From Candidatus Streptomyces philanthi (lineage in GTDB: Bacteria; Actinomycetota; Actinomycetes; Streptomycetales; Streptomycetaceae), in the NCBI GenBank assembly GCA_018114805.1, contig CP073042.1, positions 1,674,001 to 1,738,000 of the forward strand: a DNA stretch of 64,000 bases, in the 5' to 3' direction. The notes under the pieces are model-generated. The model ran no database searches and was not told where the DNA came from. It worked only from the letters and a program-made list of their open reading frames with translations. Below are positions 19,449 to 28,263 of this stretch, piece by piece. How positions within the stretch are numbered: position 1 is the stretch's first letter; every line of letters starts with the position of its first letter. A program made the translations under genes and the position numbers.

Positions 19449-20163
19449 GGGAGTGACGCTATGGAGCGGTTCTGTGACGTCGCTACGGACAAGAACTTGC
19501 CGGTAGCAGTCATTCCTGGCGAGCCGGTCGGAGCTGGGCGCCCCGTCGCAGAACCTGTCATGCACAGGCGGCCCGGCGGGCGATACGGCAAGATCTTGCC
19601 AGCCGTCAGGGGCTTTCCCGACCGCGTGCGATCCCTCGCACGCGCCGCCCACACCTGGCGTGCACGAGCGGCTTCACTCCGTATTCAAGCTTCCGCACGC
19701 CGTCCTGTACACCCCGTGTCAGATGTCCCACTCCCCCGGTCCGCCTCCCGGGACCGACCGGGCCGGCGCCGCTGGTCGTGCGCCCAGCATGGCGTAATCC
19801 CGCGCGTGTCACCGCACGGCTCGCGGGCGGGCCCGGGGAAGAGGCGGAATCCCCCCGGGTGGGGCGGCGGGCGGCCCGGCCGGCGGAGCGTGACCTCGAC
19901 CGCGCTTCAGGTCCGGGTGGCGCCGCGCCTCGTGGGGGTCAGCCCACGGGAGACGGGGCCCCGGCGTACGACGCGGTGACTGGCTACGTGCGCACGACGA
20001 ACGGTACCTCGCCGAGAACGTAGTGTGGTGGCACCGGCACACCGGGCACCGGGCGCTGTTCCGGTCCTCCAGCTCGCACCCGTCCGGGCGCCCGGACGGG
20101 TCTTCAGCTTCCCGCCCGACCCGCCGGGGACGTCCCAGAAGGCCGGTCGGCGAGGTGAGTCGG
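19449..20163. promoter_or_regulatory. 715-bp region between the two minus-strand operons
   Basis: No conserved gene is visible on either strand; the open frames here are Arg/Pro-rich shadows. The region should contain the terminator of the 28.0-20.2 kb operon and the promoter of the 19.4-12.8 kb operon. The stretch nearest the aminotransferase (19450-19700) is the less GC-rich part. I could not identify SARP-type heptad repeats with confidence. Confidence 0.4.
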
Positions 20164-22089
20164 TCAGGAGGCGCCGCGCAGGGGTGGCCAGTCGACGGGT
20201 GTCAGCACGTCCTCGACGGTCTCCGCGATGCACGGGGCGGTCAGGCCGGCCTCGGCCAGCACCTCGTCGCGGCTGCCGTGCTCGCAGAAGCATTGTAACA
20301 GGCCGAACTCGCGTACCGGGGTCGCCACCCGGGCGTCGCGCAGGGCCTGGGTGATGGCGGAGCCGACGCCGCCGACGCGGCCGTTGTCCTCCACCGTGGC
20401 CACCAACTCGTGCTCGGCCGCCAACCCCACCAACGCGGAACTGACCGGCTTGACCCACCGCGGATCGACCACCGTCACCCCCACCCGCCGCTCCGCCAAC
20501 AACGCCGCCGCCTCCAACGACACCCGCGCCATCGCCCCCACCGACACCAACAACACCCGCGACACACCCCGCGGCCGCACCAACACATCCAACCCGCCCA
20601 CCGACGCCACCGACTCGATATCCACCCCCACCACACCCTTGGGGTACCGCACCACCGTCGGCGCGTCCTCCACCTCAACCGCCTCCCGCAACAAAGCCCG
20701 CAACCGCGCCCCATCCCGCGGCGCCGCCACCCGCAACCCCGGTACCACCTGCAAGATCGACATATCCCACATACCGTTGTGCGACGGCCCGTCATTCCCC
20801 GTCGCACCCGCACGATCCAACGCGAACGTCACCCCACACCCATGCAACGCCACATCCATCAACACCTGATCGAAAGCCCGGTTCAAGAACGTCGCGTACA
20901 CCGCCACCACCGGATGCACCCCACCAAGCGCCAACCCCGCCGCCGACGTCACCGCGTGCTGCTCCGCGATCCCCACATCGAAGACCCGCTCTGGATACGC
21001 CTTGGCGAACGCCTCCAACCCCACCGGCCGCGACATCGCCGCCGTGATCCCGACGATGTCCTCCCGCTCACCACCGAGCCGGACCATCTCCTCCGAGAAC
21101 ACCGACGTCCACGAAGGACCGGAGGCCGGTTCGACCGGTCGGGGCGCGCGGGCGGGGCCCAGCGGCGCGGCGGTGGGCCCGGGGTCCAGGTCGCCACGGG
21201 TGACGCAGTGCACGACGGCGGGCGCACCGAGCGCCTTGGCCCGGCGTAACGCCACCTCTAACGCCACCGCGTCCTGGCCGTCCAGCGGCCCGAAGTAGCC
21301 GAAGCCCAGGTCGTCGAAGAGGCTACGGGGCGTCGGCCGGTGCCGCTCCCCGGCACGGGCCCGCTCCGGCGGCGCCTGGACCAGCGTGATGCCACCGGCG
21401 GTGCCGGCGGCGGCGCCCGGCAGGGCGTCGGCCGGCGACTGCCCGGGGGGGTCGGGAGCGGCGCGGCCGGGCGCGGGCCGTAACAGCAGCCGGCGGTCGG
21501 TGAGCCCGTCGGCGGCGGGCGCGGGGGCCGGGGCCGGGACGGCCTGGTGGATGACGATCACCAGCGGCAGGTCGCGGCTGGCGGCCAGGTTGTTCAACGC
21601 CTCCCAGGCCATGCCGCAGGCCAGCGCCTCCCAGTCGATCACCGCGACCACGTGCCGGTCGCGCAGGCCGAGGAGTTGGTGCGCCTTAGCGAAGCCGTCG
21701 GCGTAGGAGAGGGCGGTGGCCGTGCGCGCGTTCTCCACGGCCCCGTGCGGGGCCGCGTACCAGGTCGGTTCGGAGCGGCGGCAACGTCGGGTGAAGTCGC
21801 GCCGACCGGTGAGCAGTTCGTGGACGTACGCCTGGCGCCCGGTGTCCCACACCAGGCGGTCGCGCGGAGCGTCGAAGACCCGGTGCAGTGCGAGCGTCAG
21901 CTCCACCAAGCCCAGATCGGGCCCGAGGTGCCCGGCCTGGCGCGGCACCGCCCGCCCGATGAACTGCCTGATCTCCGCGGCCAGCCCGGGGAGCCGGGAC
22001 GCGGGGACGGCCCGCAGGGTGTCGGGGCCGGAGAGGGTGTCGAGCAGCGGTGCCGCGGCCGGACGCGGCCCGTCAGGGCGCAGGGTCAA
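20164..22089 (-). CDS. 1-deoxy-D-xylulose-5-phosphate synthase homologue with degraded ThDP site
   Basis: 641 residues, collinear with DXS over its whole length: GHLGPDLGLVELTLALHRVF, ALSYADGFAKAHQLL, then the pyrimidine domain with DVGIAEQHAVTSAAGLALGG and SHNGMWDMSILQVVPGLR, and a normal C-terminal domain. However the Mg-ThDP motif GDG...NDN is replaced: the block before MAWEALNN reads DWEALACG, and IVVNDN reads IVIHQA. The conserved His of DTGHQAY is Arg (DTGRQAY). ThDP catalysis of the usual kind is therefore doubtful. The gene has four TTA codons (20296, 21247, 21259 and 21481), exceptional in a streptomycete. It overlaps the preceding small gene by 17 bp. It could be a remodelled enzyme or a nonfunctional paralogue. 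Confidence 0.85.
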   Translation of the reverse strand: MTLRPDGPRPAAAPLLDTLSGPDTLRAVPASRLPGLAAEIRQFIGRAVPRQAGHLGPDLGLVELTLALHRVFDAPRDRLVWDTGRQAYVHELLTGRRDFTRRCRRSEPTWYAAPHGAVENARTATALSYADGFAKAHQLLGLRDRHVVAVIDWEALACGMAWEALNNLAASRDLPLVIVIHQAVPAPAPAPAADGLTDRRLLLRPAPGRAAPDPPGQSPADALPGAAAGTAGGITLVQAPPERARAGERHRPTPRSLFDDLGFGYFGPLDGQDAVALEVALRRAKALGAPAVVHCVTRGDLDPGPTAAPLGPARAPRPVEPASGPSWTSVFSEEMVRLGGEREDIVGITAAMSRPVGLEAFAKAYPERVFDVGIAEQHAVTSAAGLALGGVHPVVAVYATFLNRAFDQVLMDVALHGCGVTFALDRAGATGNDGPSHNGMWDMSILQVVPGLRVAAPRDGARLRALLREAVEVEDAPTVVRYPKGVVGVDIESVASVGGLDVLVRPRGVSRVLLVSVGAMARVSLEAAALLAERRVGVTVVDPRWVKPVSSALVGLAAEHELVATVEDNGRVGGVGSAITQALRDARVATPVREFGLLQCFCEHGSRDEVLAEAGLTAPCIAETVEDVLTPVDWPPLRGAS

Positions 22090-22477
22090 AGCGCACCTCC
22101 ATCTCGGGCTGTAGTCCGAGATCCGGCCCCGACGCCGTCTTGTCGACGTTGATCAGGATGTTGTAGTGGTTCGGGTAGTGGCAGGAGTCGAAGCCGAGCA
22201 CGGTGCCGACCAGGTGGCCGTTGATGCGCACCTCGTCGCCCCGGTCGATGACACCGCCGCGGGCCAGCTCCACGAAGCCGAGGAAGCCGACCCGGTCGAT
22301 GACGGCGCCGGTGCTGGTGTCGTCGTCGGTGGTGACCAGCTCGTGCACCTCCTCACGGCGCACGCAGCGGCTGGCGAACTCGGTCAGCTCCATGCCCCGG
22401 TCGTCCCGCTTGTGCGTGAGGATCTTGACGAGTTCGCCGGTCACGGGGCGCTTGGCGCCGTCTTCCGCGGGGTTCAT
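22073..22477 (-). CDS. Small conserved-looking protein, unrecognised
   Basis: 134 residues, ATG 22477 overlapping the end of the Gfo/Idh gene by four bases (ATGA) and running into the DXS-like gene, so it is an integral operon member. The sequence is acidic and likely a beta-rich soluble domain: GELVKILTHKRDDRGMEL, VIDRVGFLGFVELARGG, DEVRINGHLVGTVLGFDSC, HYPNHYNILINVDK. There is no signal peptide or membrane segment. I do not recognise the family. The His/Tyr/Asn-rich HYPNHYN stretch could be a ligand or metal site. Confidence 0.7.
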   Translation of the reverse strand: MNPAEDGAKRPVTGELVKILTHKRDDRGMELTEFASRCVRREEVHELVTTDDDTSTGAVIDRVGFLGFVELARGGVIDRGDEVRINGHLVGTVLGFDSCHYPNHYNILINVDKTASGPDLGLQPEMEVRFDPAP

Positions 22478-23436
22478 CGGGCGCCTCCCTCGGCGTGCCG
22501 CGCGGCGGTGTCGCCGGCGGCGCCCGTTTCGGCCTCGCGTCGGTAGACGTCGGCCACCAGTTCCAGGGCGGCCAGGCCGCCGTGGCTACGGTCCTCGCCC
22601 GCGCGCACGGCGGAGGCGAAGTCGCGCAGCACGCCCACGTACTCGTGCCACAGCGAGGTCTTGAACCCGTCGTGGCCGCCGAGCATGTCGGCGACGAGCA
22701 CGGTGCCGTCGGCCAGGGTGAGTTCCACGTCCTTGGTCTCGCCGGGGTAGGCCCAGTCGAGCAGCACCCGCGCCGTCGCGCCCGACTCGGCGCGCAGTTC
22801 GACGGTGGCCTGCCGGTCGGTGCCCTGCGCGTCCCGTACGACCTTGGAGTCGGTGACGGTGACCTCGCCGACGATCTGCCGGACGGTGTCGAAGGCGTTG
22901 GGCCCGTTGTCGGCCACGCACCCGCCGCCGCAGCGCTCCGGGTCGAGGTACCAGTGGTCGTCGCCGGCGTGCTCCTCGATCATCTCCAGGTAGCGCACGG
23001 TCACGTGCCGGAGTTCGGCGCCGTCCGGGACGCGGGCGATGAGGTCCAGGACGTTGTCGTTGTAGCGGCGGTGGAAGGAGGTGAAGAGGACCACGTCCTT
23101 CTCGCGCGCCGCGCGGACCAGCTCGCGGCAGTCCTCGACCCGGGTGGCCAGCGGCTTCTCCACGCAGACCGGCAGTCCTGCGGCGATGAGGTCGCCGCAG
23201 ACCAGGGCGTGTACGTCGTTGGGCACGTTGACCACGACGGCGTCCAGGCCACCGGCGGCGATCATATCCCGGTAGTCGGCGAAGGTGGGCACCTTCCCCT
23301 CGAACGGGGCCAGCGCGTCGGCCCGCAGGTCGCACACGGCTGCCATCTCCACGTCGGGCAGCTCGTCGAACGCCTTCACGTAGAAGCGCGAGATGACGCC
23401 GAGTCCGACGATTCCCACGCGCAGCGCGCCGCTCAT
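22474..23436 (-). CDS. Gfo/Idh/MocA family oxidoreductase (first)
   Basis: NAD(P)-dependent sugar or inositol dehydrogenase, 320 residues. Rossmann motif GIVGLGVISRFYVKAF at the N-terminus and the family Lys in VEKPLATRVEDCREL are present; the C-terminal alpha/beta domain carries the catalytic-type His region (DHWYLDPERCGGGCVADNGPN). ATG 23436 overlaps the stop of the Ldh2 gene by four bases. Such enzymes often create the 3-keto group that a DegT aminotransferase then aminates, which fits the two aminotransferases in the neighbouring operon. Confidence 0.85.
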   Translation of the reverse strand: MSGALRVGIVGLGVISRFYVKAFDELPDVEMAAVCDLRADALAPFEGKVPTFADYRDMIAAGGLDAVVVNVPNDVHALVCGDLIAAGLPVCVEKPLATRVEDCRELVRAAREKDVVLFTSFHRRYNDNVLDLIARVPDGAELRHVTVRYLEMIEEHAGDDHWYLDPERCGGGCVADNGPNAFDTVRQIVGEVTVTDSKVVRDAQGTDRQATVELRAESGATARVLLDWAYPGETKDVELTLADGTVLVADMLGGHDGFKTSLWHEYVGVLRDFASAVRAGEDRSHGGLAALELVADVYRREAETGAAGDTAARHAEGGAR

Positions 23437-24569
23437 GCGTCCACTCCCACCGGGACCTCAAGGCCCCATCGTTTGGCGACCTCGCGCAGTTCTCCGTAGA
23501 GCGCGGGCGTGATCGGTACGCCGTCGGCCCGGGCGGCCTCGGCGGTGGCGGCCTCGCGGGCGCCGGGGTAGCTCACGGGCTGGGCCGGGTCGATCGGCGG
23601 GCAGTCGAGCAGCGACTGGAAGAGGCCGCCCGCATGCGAGAGGAAGCCCTCCACCGGGCGCAGCGCGCCCGGCGCGACCACGATGGCCAGGATGCCGATG
23701 TCGTCGTCGCGCCCCGAGGGGCCGCCGGCGCCCTCGTACGCCTCGGGCGCGGGGCCGAGCCCGGCGCCGGGGACCAGCGCGGCCAACACCTCGACCAGCA
23801 GGGCGAGGCCGTATCCCTTGTACGCGCCGGTCTCCGGGCGCCCGCCGAGCCAGGTCGGGAAGCCGTCGCCGCGGTCGAGCGCGTGCGGATCGCTGACCGG
23901 CTGGCCCTGCGCGTCGGTGAGCCAGCCCTCGGGTATGGACTGGCCCGCGCGCGCCGCCTGACGGATCTTGCCGGTGGGCACGGCGGTGGTGGACATGTCC
24001 AGGCAGTACGAGGGAAGGTCGGGGCCGGCCGGCGACGCGATGCTCATCGGGTTGGTGCCGAGCATGGCGACCTTGCCGCCCGGCGGCCTGGCGATGCGCT
24101 GGCCGCCGCAGTTGGACGCCAGGATGCCGACCATGTCGCGCTCGGCGGCGCGCAGCGTGTGGTGGCCGGCGCAGCCGAAGTGAGTGGCGTCGCGCACCGA
24201 GACCAGGCCGATGCCGTACTCGGCGGCCCGGTCGGCGGCCAGGTCGATCGCCTCGCTGGCCAGCCACAGGCCGAGGCCCTTCTTGCCGTCCAGGAGCACG
24301 GAGGCGCCCTTGTCGGCGAGCACCTCGGGCTCGGCGTCCGGCTCGACCCGCTTGTCGTCGAAGAGCGGCAGGTAGAGCCGGGTCAGGTTGGTGAGGCCGT
24401 GGGAGCGCATGCCGGCCAGGTCCCCGTAGACCAGGGCCTTCGCGGCGGTGCGGGCGCGGCCGGTGGGCACGCCGCGGGCGGCGAAGACGTCGGCGGCGAA
24501 GCTGACCAGGTCCTCGTACGGGACGCGCGGGGCGCTCTCCTCGGCTCCTTGGGGCGACGCAGGTGTCAT
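23433..24569 (-). CDS. Ldh2-type (malate/L-lactate/ureidoglycolate) dehydrogenase
   Basis: NAD(P)-dependent 2-hydroxyacid (or cyclic imine) oxidoreductase of the malate/L-lactate dehydrogenase type 2 fold, 378 residues. Family marks are GMRSHGLTNLTRLYLPL near residue 50, SVRDATHFGCAGHHTLRA, GGKVAMLGTNPMSIASP and TGAYKGYGLALLVEVL. ATG 24569 comes 16 bp after the M20 gene. The substrate cannot be told; related enzymes also reduce ring imines such as delta1-piperideine-2-carboxylate. Confidence 0.85.
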   Translation of the reverse strand: MTPASPQGAEESAPRVPYEDLVSFAADVFAARGVPTGRARTAAKALVYGDLAGMRSHGLTNLTRLYLPLFDDKRVEPDAEPEVLADKGASVLLDGKKGLGLWLASEAIDLAADRAAEYGIGLVSVRDATHFGCAGHHTLRAAERDMVGILASNCGGQRIARPPGGKVAMLGTNPMSIASPAGPDLPSYCLDMSTTAVPTGKIRQAARAGQSIPEGWLTDAQGQPVSDPHALDRGDGFPTWLGGRPETGAYKGYGLALLVEVLAALVPGAGLGPAPEAYEGAGGPSGRDDDIGILAIVVAPGALRPVEGFLSHAGGLFQSLLDCPPIDPAQPVSYPGAREAATAEAARADGVPITPALYGELREVAKRWGLEVPVGVDA

Positions 24570-24585
24570 GACCTTCCGTTCCTGG

Positions 24586-26028
24586 CTAGGCGGTGCGGCT
24601 GGTGCCGCCGGCGGGGGCGGTGGCGCCCGCGGGCTGGTCAGGCGGCGTGGCGGGCGGGTCGCCGGCCTCGCTGGCCCGGGCGAAGGAGGTGAGCAGCGCG
24701 CGGACGCCGGTGGCGAAGGACTCCAGGTCCGCGAGGTCGGCGTGTTCGCCGTCCGCGTGCGCGCCGTTGGCGTCGAGGTCGCCGGGCCCGTAGACGACGG
24801 TGTACGCGCCGGGCACGTCGTGCGTCCAGATGGCGTCGCAGGTGAACGCGTCGGCGTCGGCCGGCGCGTAACGCAGCCCGGCGCCCTCGGTGAGCAGGCG
24901 CTCGGCCCACGGGTCGGTGCTGGCCAGCGCCGGCAGGCCGCGCTTGAGCCAGTCGAACCGGGTGACCTGGGCCGCCTCGCGGGCGGTGAGGGCGAAGTCG
25001 GGCAGGTCGGCGAAGGTCTCGGTGAAGCTGGCGAGCCCGGCCCGCAGTTCGTCTTCGAGCGCCTGTTGCAGGGCGCGCCCGGCCTCCGTGGTCGGGTAGG
25101 CGAGGTTGAGCAGCAGGTGGCCGCTGCCGTACACCTTGTTGTGCAGGGTGCCGGTATGCAGGCCCGCGACGCAGACCCGGCCGCCGGTCACCCGGCCGGG
25201 CAGGTGCCGGGCCAGGTGGTGGGCGAGGTGGCCGAGGAGGACGGTGGCGTTGTGGCCGCCGCCGGGCCGGTCGTCGATGGAGTCCTGGCCCGCGACGGAT
25301 ACGCGGGCAGTGGCCGCGGCGGTCGAGCGCGGCAGCAGGAGCTGGCGAGTGGGCTCGCAGAAGACGTTGAGCCGCCCGGTGTAGCCGGCCGCCACCAGCG
25401 GGCGGGTGCCGTAGACGCCCATGGGGCCGCCCTCCTCGCCGGCGACGAGCTGGACGAGCACGCCGACGCGCTCGCCGAGCGCGGGCACCGCGGCGCGGGC
25501 CGCGCGCAACCCGGCGAGCAGGGCGACGGCCGGGCCCTTGGCGTCGATGGCGCCGCGGCCGTGGAAGCGGCCGTCGGCGTAACGGGGCAGCTCGAAGCCC
25601 GCGACGGTGTCCAGGTGGACGTTGAACATCACCGTCCGCTCGGGCGGCAGCTCGGGTCCCAGCCGCAGCACCATGCTGGGCTGGCACTCCAGGAAGTCGG
25701 GCGTGGCCGCCGCGGCCTCGCGCACGGTGACGGGCACGCCGTCGAGTTCGAGCACGGCCGGGTCGGCGGCGGCGTGGTGCACGACGGTGAAGCCGAGTTC
25801 GGCCGCGGCCTCGGCGTACGCGCGCTGGGCCGCCCACAGCTCGGGGCGCGGTCCGTCCGGGCCCACCTCCAGCGGGCCGGCGGTGGGCAGTCCGATCAGG
25901 CGCAGCAGCAGTTCCCGCTCGGCCGTCGTCAGGGTGACGGCGGCGGCGCCAGCAGCCTCGCCGGAGCGTGCGCCAAGGGGTGCGGTGGGGCGTTCGGTGA
26001 GCGGGTTCCGCGCCGGGGCGTCGGTCAC
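24586..26028 (-). CDS. M20 family metal-dependent amidohydrolase (ArgE/DapE-like)
   Basis: Zinc-dependent deacylase or peptidase, about 480 residues. Metal ligands are visible in FNVHLDTVAGFEL (His, Asp), GAIDAKGPAVALL (bridging Asp), LVAGEEGGPMGVYG (catalytic and metal Glu) and a late HDVPGAYTVVYGPGD. GTG 26028 overlaps the TGA of the isomerase gene (GTGA) and has GGGGGAG upstream. In an operon with sugar dehydrogenases it may remove an N-acetyl or N-acyl group used to protect an amine. The C-terminal 25 residues are a Pro/Ala/Gly-rich tail. Confidence 0.85.
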   Translation of the reverse strand: MTDAPARNPLTERPTAPLGARSGEAAGAAAVTLTTAERELLLRLIGLPTAGPLEVGPDGPRPELWAAQRAYAEAAAELGFTVVHHAAADPAVLELDGVPVTVREAAAATPDFLECQPSMVLRLGPELPPERTVMFNVHLDTVAGFELPRYADGRFHGRGAIDAKGPAVALLAGLRAARAAVPALGERVGVLVQLVAGEEGGPMGVYGTRPLVAAGYTGRLNVFCEPTRQLLLPRSTAAATARVSVAGQDSIDDRPGGGHNATVLLGHLAHHLARHLPGRVTGGRVCVAGLHTGTLHNKVYGSGHLLLNLAYPTTEAGRALQQALEDELRAGLASFTETFADLPDFALTAREAAQVTRFDWLKRGLPALASTDPWAERLLTEGAGLRYAPADADAFTCDAIWTHDVPGAYTVVYGPGDLDANGAHADGEHADLADLESFATGVRALLTSFARASEAGDPPATPPDQPAGATAPAGGTSRTA

Positions 26029-26918
26029 GCGCGCTCCCCCGCGAGCCGTGCGACCATCCGCTCCAGGGCCCGGCCGTACTCCACGAACGCGTCCACGCCG
26101 TCCTTGCCCTCGGTGGCCAGCGACTCGTGCGGGCGCACGTTGATGTGCGGCTCGATGGACCACACGCCGGTGTAGCCCTGGTCGAGGAGGTAGCGCAGCG
26201 AGTCCTGGACGCGGCAGCGCCCGTCGCCGGGCAGCAGGTAGCTGGCGTCCTCCGGGGTGCCGATGGCGTCCTTGATGTGCACGTGCTCGACGTACGGGGC
26301 GATGGTCGGGAGCAGGTCGTACGCCTCGTAGTCGTAGGCCACGCCGTTGCCGACGTCGAAGAGCAGGCGCAGCGCGGGGCTGTCGACCTCGGCCAGCAGC
26401 TCCCGCATGCGGGCGGCCTCGGTGCCGGCCCAGCCGGCACAGTTCTCGTGCAGCAGGACGAGGCCGGCCTGCTCGGCGCGGGCGGCGAGCAGGCCCATCC
26501 GGGTGAGCACCTCCTGCCGCCAGTCAGCCTCGGAGAGCCCGTCGTTGGGGTAGGACATGACGCGCACGTTGCGGGTGCCGAGGCGGTGACAGCGCTCGCC
26601 GAGGGCGTCGAGTTCGCGGAGGTCGGCGTCGAAGTCGGCGGTGATGGGCCGGCCCCAGTTGGCGATCCGGGAGTCCACGCAGGTCACCGTGAGGTCGGCG
26701 GCGGCGAGCCGGTCGACCAGGCGGTCGAAGGCGGCGTCGTCGAGGTCGGCGACCGCGGTGCCGTCCACGTTGCGCAGCTCGATGTGGCCCCAGCCGAGCG
26801 TGGTGAGCGCGCTGACCTGCTCGTCGAGCGAGGCGCCCGCCTCGTCGCCGATCCCGCACAGCGTGATCCCCGGCGGCACCGCGGTGCCCGCGCTGGTCCC
26901 GGTGGCGTCAACCGACAT
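26025..26918 (-). CDS. Sugar phosphate isomerase/epimerase (xylose-isomerase-like TIM barrel)
   Basis: A 297-residue AP-endonuclease/xylose-isomerase-like TIM barrel. Strands carrying metal ligands are visible: LLHENCAGWAG (Glu), LLFDVGNGVAYDY (Asp), EHVHIKDAIG (His, Asp) and SIEPHINVRPHES (Glu). Members isomerise or epimerise sugars and inosose derivatives, often beside Gfo/Idh/MocA dehydrogenases as in inositol pathways. It overlaps the upstream Gfo/Idh gene by 11 bp and the M20 gene by 4. Confidence 0.85.
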   Translation of the reverse strand: MSVDATGTSAGTAVPPGITLCGIGDEAGASLDEQVSALTTLGWGHIELRNVDGTAVADLDDAAFDRLVDRLAAADLTVTCVDSRIANWGRPITADFDADLRELDALGERCHRLGTRNVRVMSYPNDGLSEADWRQEVLTRMGLLAARAEQAGLVLLHENCAGWAGTEAARMRELLAEVDSPALRLLFDVGNGVAYDYEAYDLLPTIAPYVEHVHIKDAIGTPEDASYLLPGDGRCRVQDSLRYLLDQGYTGVWSIEPHINVRPHESLATEGKDGVDAFVEYGRALERMVARLAGERA

Positions 26919-28038
26919 GGATGCTCCCGTTCTTCGTGGACGTGACCTGCTCCCCGGCCGCGGTCGGGCGCTCGTGCGCCGCCGGGCCGGCCGTCGTCGG
27001 CGCGGCGCCCGGTTCGGCCGCGGCGGCGTGTTGCTTGGCGCTCTCCAGGACCCGCAGGACCTGGGCCTGGAGCTCGAAGTCGGCCGTGAAGTCGGTGCGC
27101 GCGGCGAACCCCCGGTAGGTATCGAGGAGGCAGGCGTCCAGGGCGTCGTCCTGGAAGATCTCGTACTCCTCGGGCAGCCCGATGGGGGTCACCCACAGAT
27201 GGGCGAAGTTGTCCTCGCCGCTGACCGGGTAGTGGCCGATCGCCCGGCCCGCGTCGAAGTCGAGCACCATGCTGCGCTCGCGCACCGGCGAGACCAGGTC
27301 GGAGACGATACGCGTGGTGGCGCCCGCGTCGTGCGCCAGCGTCAGTTCGGCGGTGCCCATCCGGGGGACGACGCGGTCGCCGCAGGTGGCGTCGGACCAG
27401 GCGGCGTCGGTGACCGTGCCGCCGCCGGCCAGTCTCAGGGCGACGCCGACCGAGTGCGGCAGCTCCACGTCGAAGGCGGTGGGGTGGCTCGGGGTGGACA
27501 GCGAGCGGCGCAGCCGGGGCTTGTGCTGGCGCACGGTGACGCGGCGCAGCGCGCCGAGCCGCCCGGAGCGCACGGTCTCGCTCAGCCGCGCGGTCAGCGT
27601 GCTGTGCAACCAGGGCGCGACGACGGCGAGCCGCAGGCCGTACGCGTCCCGCACGGCGCGGGTCTCGGCGACGGCCTCGCTGTCGACCCCGAGCGGCTTC
27701 TCGACCAGGAACTGGGTGAAGCCCAACTCGGCGAGGTCGCGCAGCACCTCGGCACGGTGGCCCGGGGGCGTGCACAGGTGGACGACGGTGGTCCTGGGGT
27801 CGAGCCGGTCGCGCGCCTCGGTGAGCGTGTCCACGGTGACCAGTCCGGGCGTCGCCCGGCCGGCCGGCAGGGGCGCCAGGTCGAAGCCGAGCGGCGGGGC
27901 GGCGGCGAAGACGGTGGCCGCGTTGTCACGGCCAGCGTTGTCACAGCCGGCGCCGGCGTCCTGTCGCAGACGGCGGAGCACCGGCAGATGCAGCTCTCGT
28001 CCTGACCGTCCCAGCCCGACGAGCAGTGTGTGCAGCAC
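26908..28038 (-). CDS. Gfo/Idh/MocA family oxidoreductase (second, operon head)
   Basis: NAD(P)-dependent dehydrogenase of about 376 residues. The N-terminus LHTLLVGLGRSGRELHLPVL gives the Rossmann motif and VEKPLGVDSEAVAETRAV the family Lys. I start at GTG 28038 because GAGGAG (28045-28050) sits seven bases upstream; the frame is open further to 28077. It is the first gene of the seven-gene minus-strand operon. A C-terminal extension of about 40 residues, rich in Ala and Pro, follows the domain. Confidence 0.85.
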   Translation of the reverse strand: MLHTLLVGLGRSGRELHLPVLRRLRQDAGAGCDNAGRDNAATVFAAAPPLGFDLAPLPAGRATPGLVTVDTLTEARDRLDPRTTVVHLCTPPGHRAEVLRDLAELGFTQFLVEKPLGVDSEAVAETRAVRDAYGLRLAVVAPWLHSTLTARLSETVRSGRLGALRRVTVRQHKPRLRRSLSTPSHPTAFDVELPHSVGVALRLAGGGTVTDAAWSDATCGDRVVPRMGTAELTLAHDAGATTRIVSDLVSPVRERSMVLDFDAGRAIGHYPVSGEDNFAHLWVTPIGLPEEYEIFQDDALDACLLDTYRGFAARTDFTADFELQAQVLRVLESAKQHAAAAEPGAAPTTAGPAAHERPTAAGEQVTSTKNGSIHVG

Positions 28039-28263
28039 CGCGAACTCCTCATGTGATGCGCGTAGCGGGGCGACCACCGTACGCGAGACGTGACCTGCGG
28101 GTCCTTAGCAGATAACTGCCTGGATTACCCCTTGGCCCGCACTCTCTTGCCATGGCAGGGACTTGCCCGGCTTCCTAGCCTGAGCCCCACACAAGCTGGG
28201 CGTGGGCGGCAGCGGAACGATGTCCACGGAGGAGTACGAGGTCCACGGAGGGCGAAGAACGAT
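28039..28263. promoter_or_regulatory. Bidirectional promoter region
   Basis: This gap separates the two diverging transcription units, the sugar-type operon (minus) and the methyltransferase/UbiA side (plus). It contains AT-richer DNA (28105-28150) and a perfect 10-bp palindrome TGCCATGGCA near 28148. The exact promoter hexamers are uncertain. Confidence 0.45.

Noticed and set aside
19461..20458. Overlapping open frames (plus 19461-19979, minus 19907-20458) in the gap between the two minus-strand operons
   Set aside because: Arg/Pro/Gly-rich, no ribosome binding site, no family features; treated as chance frames in noncoding DNA.
28147..28158. TGCCATGGCA palindrome as an operator
   Set aside because: Ten bases is too short to be meaningful alone in GC-rich DNA; mentioned only inside the promoter region entry.
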